Source: Paragorgia papillata (Eukaryota; Cnidaria; Anthozoa; Scleralcyonacea; Coralliidae). Taken from it: a DNA stretch of 64,000 nucleotides. Of the stretch, positions 58,050 through 64,000 are shown one piece after another. The stretch is from positions 806,001-870,000 of the forward strand of contig JAWNZC010000446.1 in the NCBI GenBank assembly GCA_035771165.1, given 5' to 3'. The notes beneath the pieces were generated by a model. That model was not told the origin of the DNA. It saw nothing but the letters and a program-made list of their open reading frames with translations, and ran no database searches. The position numbers and the translations under genes are program-made. Position 1 is the stretch's first letter. Every line of letters begins with the position of its first letter.

Positions 58050-59790
58050 TTCTTGATTTTCATCTATATCCTATAGCGTTGCGTTGTTCACACTGTCCCC
58101 TGATTCTGGAAAGGGTCCATTTACGATCTACCTCAGTAGGGTTCTTGGATGTTATATGAGGTGAATTTTCAACGAAACTGGTCGGACTTCCTTAATCGGT
58201 TATGTTCTAGAGTCGGTGGATCCGGGCTAGATTGATTACTTGGAAGCCAACCTTTTAGGCCACATAAAAAAATTACTTGTTTAGCGTCCACCTATTTCAA
58301 TTTTTCCAGGACGGGAGGGAGGTTGGGTTTTTTTTGTATTTTTTTTATATAATATGTTGGGTAGTGAGACTTTCACTGGCGTTGTATGAGGACTAATTTG
58401 GAGCATAATACTTTGTGCATTCTACCACGGCGGCGACAACGCACTGTTATAAGTGGTATGTTTAATAAATTTGCCAGTTTTTTCCGCTCATTTTTAAGCC
58501 TAATACTTTACGTTTGACCAAAGCAGTTAAGCCTCACGTGAAGTGGCTAGTTTCAGTCGATAGGTCGTAAAATATGCCTGCTGTTTGATGTATGTTTTGG
58601 TGAAGAATGAAGCGTAGAACGATTTATGTATAGGTCTGTGTTCTTTGGATTGCAAAGGGCAAATCACCATTTTTAATACTACAGGTAAAACGTCATTGAG
58701 AGTTTTTGCACTAAATTTATAGGGTTTTTTGAGAAATAAAAAATAAAAAAAATGTGGAGGTCGGGGGCTTTTCTTAGGTCGGGTGGGGACGCTAAAGTAT
58801 TTTTTTTTATGTGGCCTTAGCGGTGGTCCAAGATAAGGCCTTATTCACCAATTTTGTTTCTCCTATACGTTAGAATCTGACAGGCAAAACACGTGCCTGT
58901 TTTTGAGAAGTACTGTATATAGCTACTTGAGAACCTTTTTTGTTGTTCACAGCCTTGCATGCATGGTTCCACTGTTCTTGTAAGAGTTCTGGGAAAAGCT
59001 TTTCTGGCTGTGTATCCATTGTCGGGGGGAGGTTTGTAGGTGGATCTTCAAGGTTATCATGGCAAGTCTTGGGAGTTTCCAGACTTGTGACTTCGTCAAC
59101 TTCTTAAGTAAGTGCAACTATTCTCTCGGCGCCGATTGTTTGTCGTTCTGGCGACAGGTTTATCACACATAAGTAAGAGTTAATCCAAGGCGTTTAGCCA
59201 AATACAGCCCGAGGGCTGCAGACCCCGAGGGGTTTATTTGGATAAAAGCCATTTTAGTAGTTTATAGGAAATCCATGCAAGAAACCTGGATCTTCAATAT
59301 CAGCAACCAAAACGTTTGGGAGCACTTCTTGGGAACCGAGGTCCAGTAATATCTTTCCATATTCGTGTGTCTCTACTTCAGTGCCGCCCACCCCCCATAA
59401 ATATTTGCAGGCATATCCTTTCTGAAGCCTGAAGAGAAAACTGCTGTCCCACTGACATTTCTACGTACGCTTTGGTCGACAGAACAGTTTTAACTGCTCC
59501 GGGATCTATACTATGTTACTCGATGTGACTCAATATAATCAGGAATACACAGTTGACAGGCGCTCATGTTGGTCTTCTAGTATTGGGTGGGTCATATTGC
59601 GAAGCTTTGGCTTCTTTGTGTGGGCCCCGATTTAAATAGATCAGACGTCCCCGCGGGCATCTTGGGCCGTCTTCGTCTCGTCTCCCTACGATGGTTTAGT
59701 TCTAGAGGCGTTCTGAGGGCATTTCCAACGATAATGGCCATCCCGGCTTTTGCATCTCCAGCATTCTGTCAGTGTCGGGGCTCGAGCTAC
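58050..59790 (-). pseudogene. Ty3/gypsy-like Gag-Pol remnant
   Basis: The minus strand at 59763-59713 encodes CWRCKSRDGHYRWKCPQN, a zinc knuckle like those of retrotransposon Gag (one residue longer than C-x2-C-x4-H-x4-C). Further on, around 59400-59290, are GTEVETHEYGKILLDLGSQ and LPNVLVADIEDPGFLHGFP, which resemble the end of a retropepsin domain. Around 58980-58880 comes a stretch with AVNNKKGSQVAIYSTSQKQA. Stops and frame changes are frequent. A MITE at 58258-58815 cuts it. It lies antisense in the first intron of the second gene. Confidence 0.6.
58258..58815. mobile_element. MITE with GGCCACATAAAAAAA ends
   Basis: GGCCACATAAAAAAATTACT with TTTAGCGTCCACC at the left and the inverse at the right (GGACGCTAAAGTA, TTTTTATGTGGCC). 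TTA flanks both sides (58255-58257 and 58816-58818). A 3-bp target duplication is compatible with a Harbinger-type origin. Confidence 0.85.
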
Positions 59791-59799
59791 GGTGTTCTC

Positions 59800-60429
59800 C
59801 CAACTAGTTAGTATAGGTGAACGACCAGGAGGAAGCAGTCCAGAAAGACTGAAATACGACAATCCAATGCCTTCTTTGCAACAATCTTCTTTGCAATAAA
59901 GGGCGTCGAAAAGTGTTGAACCGCAGACCTTTATTCGATATGAGAGGGAAGGTATATAGGTATACTAAATCATAGACCCTAGGGTCTATGTCTAAATCGA
60001 CCATTGAGCGTATATATATGTCAATTATAGTTGCTACGCATCACTCTGCAGACTCTCATTGGGCTGTTGTTGTCGACTTTGCAATCGAACTTGGTACAAT
60101 TGGAGTTGTTTAACCACCAAATCTCAGCTTCAATCTATCCACTAATCTATATCAATGATTAGGGTAATAAAGACAATCTCCATGCAGCTGAACTTTCTAT
60201 GCGTCTCCTTGAAGACCGGTAGCTAAAAAAGCAGCACAATCTTTGTGCGTCCCAATCGTTAAGAGCAGCTCATCTTTCGAAGTTTTAAATAATCACGCAA
60301 ATACTGGGACCCATCATAATCTTGAGGAATCTTAACAGGTTGTTTTAAGACTTTAAAAATGCCGGCGTTGTGGTGCCGTTTGTGTTTGTCTGTGTCGTTT
60401 GTTTTCTTTTCAAACAATGTGTGTTCGAG

Positions 60430-60464
<35 letters not shown>

Positions 60465-60606
60465 TAGGAGCTCATAATCTAATTATTAAATAGTCATTAG
60501 TAATGACATAACGAATTGCCGACTATATTTCGCCAGTTAGACTATATTTTATATGCCCACGCCGTTGTATACTTAGAGTTAGCTTCGTATATAACTTTAC
60601 TTCTAG
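59800..60606. other. Intron of the second gene
   Basis: CATAGACCCTAGGGTCTATG is a perfect 20-bp palindrome at 59966-59985. A TA run is at 60431-60460. Nothing else recognised. Confidence 0.5.
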
Positions 60607-60696
60607 GATCGGAAAACTCCACAATCCAAGCCACACCGACAACGTCGATTCCTCAAACTTCGAGCCATATCAATCAAATGACTTCCTCACCATCAG
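60607..60696 (+). CDS. Ser/Thr/Pro-rich exon, copy 1, of the second gene
   Basis: The acceptor ATAACTTTACTTCTAG precedes 60607 and the donor GTTTGT follows CCATCAG (60696). It is exactly 90 bases, phase 1-1. It encodes SENSTIQATPTTSIPQTS, SHINQMTSSPSG. The high Ser/Thr/Pro content suggests an O-glycosylated, mucin-like linker. A homologous exon with homologous flanks is at 63381-63485. Confidence 0.72.
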
Positions 60697-60954
60697 GTTT
60701 GTTACTTATAATAAGTTTTTAAAATAGAAAAGTATATAGATTGCACGAGTTGCGCCATTTCACACATTTTTTTACAATTTAAAAAGAAAAAAACTCATAT
60801 ACTTGTCAAGTTTCCCGGATTGTCTGGAAGACTTCTATCTTTATTATTGTTGTCTTGCTTCGATTAAAGATTTTGTCTACCTCGCAAATTAACGTCGTGT
60901 TCTTGAGCGAAAAAGCTAAATATTAGTAACAACTGCAATCGAACCTCTATTAAC

Positions 60955-61190
60955 GGACACCTCTATTAAGCGGACACCTCTATTAAGCGGACACCTCTAT
61001 TAAGCGGACACCTCTATTAAGCGGACACCTCTATTAAGCGGACACCTCTATTAAGCGGACACCTCTATTAAACGGACACCTCTATTAAGCGGACACCTCT
61101 ATTAAGCGGACACCTCTATTAAGCGGACACCTCTATTAAACGGACACCTCTATTAAGCGGACACCTCTATTAAGCGGACACCTATCTAAG
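60955..61190. repeat. Minisatellite, 17-bp unit, about 14 copies
   Basis: The unit GGACACCTCTATTAAGC is repeated head to tail with very few changes (AAAC for AAGC twice). There are no spacers between units, so it is not a CRISPR array. Confidence 0.95.
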
Positions 61191-61255
61191 GTCCCGACAA
61201 TTTTTTTAATAAAACCCTATAGTTGTAACCTCTATTAAGCGGACACCTCTATTAA

Positions 61256-61952
61256 GGTTACGTAACACCTTGGAGTAGTGCTTTGCGAAAAATGCAACTG
61301 CACGTTGAGTTTAAAAGCAATCAAATTCAAATTTTTACAGTTTATAGCAAAATGATTGTAGAATTGGACAGTCGATTTACAATTTTGAAAAGTATTTAAA
61401 CTTGTTTTGTTTTGACAAAATTCTGAAAACGCATTCGCTTTGCGCCGCAACTTTTGTTGAACTACAGTTTCAATCAAATCATGTAAAAATAGTTTTATTT
61501 CTGTTCTACAAAAGTGTGTGCGGTAGCTATGTTTTTTTTTGTTATTTTTGAGATATAAGGCATTCTTTTGCAACCTCAGTTAAGTTGCGTGCATACCATG
61601 AATCGTAGTTGATTACTCCGAAATGAAAAAAGAAATCGTATAGCTACCGCACACACTTTTGAAGCTCTTATTGTCTCCGATACATTGTGAAAATTTGAAA
61701 AAAAACGGCCGTGTTCACAAAAGTCTTTGAATACGGCAGTTTAGCTGAAATTTAAAGCTGAAGAAACAAGCCTTGGAACATTTAAATTTCGCGGGAAAAC
61801 AGAGCTGCTTGCAATTTTCATCGCTAAATATCTTAATTCATTTTGCTTTAAACGAAATAAACTTTTCAAAACCTTTCAGCATTTGGTTTAATGCAGCTAA
61901 TTACGCAAAAAAATATTTTTGGTAGTTTAAATTTCTATGGTGTAACGTAACC
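61256..61952. mobile_element. TTAA-flanked MITE, 697 bp
   Basis: GGTTACGTAACACC at the left and GGTGTAACGTAACC at the right are inverted. TTAA flanks both sides (61252-61255 and 61953-61956). TTAA targets are typical of piggyBac and Kolobok. Inside, TGTGTGCGGTAGCTATG and its near-inverse ATAGCTACCGCACACA form a secondary hairpin. Confidence 0.85.
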
Positions 61953-62255
61953 TTAAGCGGAAGCGGACACTTATCTTGAGTCCCAATGAGCAGAGTAACC
62001 TCTATTAAGCGGACACGTGGAGTTGAAGATTAACGTTTTCTTTCAACATTAATAACTTTACAAGGCATGCCGATAATCTAAGGCGACATATAGTCTATCT
62101 AATATAATGTTGCTATTTTTTGTAAAAGTTGGTCCCAATGTATTGCAAAAAATTTTTCTATTTCATGTTTTGTTATATTTTGAACGTACACCCCCTACTG
62201 TGCCAACCTCTATTAAGTGGACACTAGACGAAGTCCCAAAGGTGTCCGCTTAAGG

Positions 62256-62840
62256 TGGCAGTCGACCCTAAATGACCCAAAACATTCTTACAGCTCTAGT
62301 TTCAAAACGGTTCAATCAATTCCCACAAAAATTGACAAGAAGCAAGTAATTGTTATTACACATTTATTAAATATACTTAAGGTCGCTAAATCTTCACGGT
62401 TGCCATGGCAACAACAATTAAATACATCATCGACAAGATCTTGTGACAGCAATATCTCACAAACTAAAATAGATATCAACTCCAAACTTGCTGAAGTTGT
62501 TATATATGTCACAAGGTATGCAACAAGTAAGCAGATTTTCATCTCGTCAAATACTCAGGTCCGAAAGCTAAAAATACCTTGTTTCCATGGAAACAACAAA
62601 AATATCACGAATAACAAAAATCTGTCTACTTATTGCATAAAGCATCATAAGATACACTTGCAGTCCAAAAATGAAGGGAATCCATCAAATTCCCTACAGT
62701 AGAGAAGTGCTGCAAATTTGAGCCTGCCTAAATCCTTTGTTTTGAGAAAATTAAAGTTAAACATAAACTAATGTTTCTAACTGACTACCAACAAGCTAAG
62801 TATACTGTATGTAGTATAGATATAGTGTGGTGTGAAGTGT
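62256..62840. other. Intron; open frame without support
   Basis: An open frame at 62217-62702 starts inside the minisatellite-type element and has a low-complexity Asn/Lys/Ser composition. Words such as CTTCACGGTTGCCATGGCAAC and TTTCCATGGAAAC are repeat-like. Not called as coding. Confidence 0.45.
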
Positions 62841-62843
62841 CAT

Positions 62844-62990
62844 TTTTTTGAGTTGACTAGATGTCAAACTATCAGAAAATGATGGGGTTCAAATTTTCGA
62901 CCTCTTGACATACCGCAGGGGGTTGAGAGCTCGAAAAATTTGAACTGCATTTTTTGATAGTGGACGCCTAGTCAACTCAAAAAAACTGGA
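62844..62990. repeat. Inverted repeat, about 60-bp arms
   Basis: TTTTTTGAGTTGACTAGATG with GGGGTTCAAATTTTCG at the left and the mirrored AAATTTGAACTGC and CTAGTCAACTCAAAAAA at the right. A further diverged arm is at 63155-63215. Confidence 0.75.
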
Positions 62991-63380
62991 AAAAAAAAAA
63001 AAAATCAACTTTAGCATGCAAATCCTACGAAAGCTGTTTTGATGACAAGTCATACCACACTATTTGGGCTAGGATCAGAGTCAGGAAAGGTCTTCGACTC
63101 ACTCCTTTTAGCCATGTCTCAGACCCATCGACCCCCCTGTATATCGAAAGGACGAAAATTCGAACCCCATTATTTTCCGATATAGTTTGACATCTAGTCA
63201 ACACAAAAAAGAAGAAAAAATCAACTTTAAGACGAAAATCCTACGGCCGGATTACACTTTATACCGCACTATTATGTTGAGATGACGCATCTTGAACCAT
63301 TTATCAAGCTATATTTCATATGACGTGCATGTCTTAAGCACAACGCTGTTTACTGGTTTGTTTTTTAATTCCACTTCTAG

Positions 63381-63485
63381 GAGCATCCATCAGTCAAGTA
63401 AACACTACAATTCAAGCCACACCGGCAACAACGTCGATTCCTCAAACGTCGAGCCAGGGCATCACTCCAACAACTCCACCACAAG
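63381..63485 (+). CDS. Ser/Thr/Pro-rich exon, copy 2, of the second gene
   Basis: The acceptor TTTAATTCCACTTCTAG precedes 63381 and the donor GTTTGT follows CCACAAG (63485). It is 105 bases, phase 1-1. It encodes ASISQVNTTIQATPATTSIP, QTSSQGITPTTPPQG. It shares TTIQATP and TSIPQTSS with copy 1. The intron after it begins GTTTGTTACTTATGAGAAG, as after copy 1 (GTTTGTTACTTATAATAAG), so the exon was duplicated with its flanks. The gene continues beyond 64000. Confidence 0.72.
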
Positions 63486-63672
63486 GTTTGTTACTTATGA
63501 GAAGTTTAAAAAATAGAGTTGTCTAGATTACGAGTAGAGCCATATCACGACACATCTTTTACAATTTTAAAAGCAAACTGTAAGCACTGTACTGTTCTTG
63601 TAATATTGTTGTAATGAATAATTAATAATATATAGTAAGATTAATAATATACGTAAATAATATTCAAACTAT

Positions 63673-63931
63673 TTAGAATAAGCCTAAATAATTATTAGTT
63701 TGATAGTCTAAATCGTGTAAAATAGCATTTTTAGTCCCATTAACTAAAAATCAAAGCGGTGATTATTGAAAATGCAGTTTACGTATAAATATATATAATA
63801 TATTATATATTTATATGTAAACTGCATTTTGAATAATCACGCTTCAGTTGATTCTTATTGTTTATGGAGACTGACTAAAAATGCCATTTTACAAGTTTAG
63901 ACTATCAAACCAATATTTAGGCCTATTCTAT
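63673..63931. mobile_element. Fold-back element, about 260 bp
   Basis: The left arm (TTAGAATAAGCCTAAATAAT, TAGTTTGATAGTCTAAA, AGCATTTTTAGTC) is mirrored at the right. The inner arms GTGATTATTGAAAATGCAGT and ACTGCATTTTGAATAATCAC enclose an AT palindrome. Almost the entire element folds on itself. Confidence 0.88.
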
Positions 63932-63951
63932 TCTTGATTTTCATCTGACGT

Positions 63952-64000
63952 CACGGCGGCCATATTGGTGCACAGAAACAATGAAATGGCGGCCATATTG
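63952..64000. mobile_element. Partial copy of the 53434-53604 MITE, cut by the window end
   Basis: GACGTCACGGCGGCCATATT, then CAATGAAATGGCGGCCATAT, as in 53434-53604 in inverse orientation. The left end lacks the first TIR bases. Confidence 0.75.

Larger units (their letters stand above)
60944..62255. mobile_element. Element with a 17-bp minisatellite and related end words
   Basis: A left block CGAACCTCTATTAACGGACA leads into the minisatellite. AACCTCTATTAAGCGGACAC recurs singly near 61228 and 61998, and near 62206 with one change. GTGTCCGCTTAAGGTGGCAG, in inverse, closes it near 62243-62262. AACCTCTATTAA.CGGACA-type ends occur in pogo/Tigger-like elements, but no transposase is visible. A TTAA-flanked MITE is nested in it. 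Confidence 0.55.

Noticed and set aside
60955..61190. CRISPR-like array
   Set aside because: The 17-bp units are contiguous without spacers, and the setting is a eukaryotic intron.
62217..62702. 161-codon open frame
   Set aside because: It begins within a transposon end, the composition is low-complexity, and it lies in an intron of repeats.

Overview
The window looks like a stretch of AT-rich metazoan nuclear DNA. Its genes have many short exons in long introns with GT-AG borders, and there are many CA, TA and ATT microsatellites. Most of the non-exonic DNA is transposon debris: non-LTR retrotransposons, BEL/Pao and Ty3/gypsy-like remnants, hAT-like and other terminal-inverted-repeat elements, and SINE-like repeats with 5S-rRNA-like or tRNA-like promoters. 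The repeat mix and the receptor domain style suggest an early-branching animal, most likely a cnidarian. That is an inference from style, not a database result. No prokaryotic, viral-genome or CRISPR features were seen.

The main gene is on the + strand, from 11135 or further upstream to 51763. Exon phases and protein motifs support one single-pass receptor. Its order is: a tandem array of at least five fibronectin type III (FN3) exons (11135-27597), a YWTD (LDL-receptor-type) beta-propeller in two exons (29468-29865 and 34434-34807), an EGF-like exon (35435-35554), another FN3 exon (36988-37257), a membrane-proximal FN3-like domain in two exons (42846-42957 and 46433-46724), a transmembrane exon (48591-48733) and a cytoplasmic-tail exon (51462-51763). 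The tail has several tyrosine motifs, including an ITAM-like YxxL-x10-YxxL pair. That pair lies one base out of frame, beyond an early stop. The five array exons are each damaged in a different way, and the propeller exon has three single-base slips. The gene is therefore a decaying copy, a receptor whose symmetric exons can be skipped, or a locus with small assembly indels. Its signal-peptide exon was not found.

A second + strand gene starts at 57591 with a signal-peptide exon. It continues with two copies of a Ser/Thr/Pro-rich phase 1-1 exon (60607-60696 and 63381-63485) and runs off the right edge. It could be a tandem neighbour of the same type.

Layout: 1-11.1 kb is repeats (SINE-like copy, BEL/Pao-like remnants, first copy of a hAT-like element). 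11.1-27.6 kb is the damaged FN3 array, with a second copy of the hAT-like element, a non-LTR remnant and several small elements in its introns. 27.6-51.8 kb holds the propeller, EGF, FN3, transmembrane and tail exons among retrotransposon tails and nested inverted-repeat elements. 51.8-57.6 kb is repeats. 57.6-64 kb is the start of the second gene, with a gypsy-like remnant, a 17-bp minisatellite and fold-back elements in its introns.
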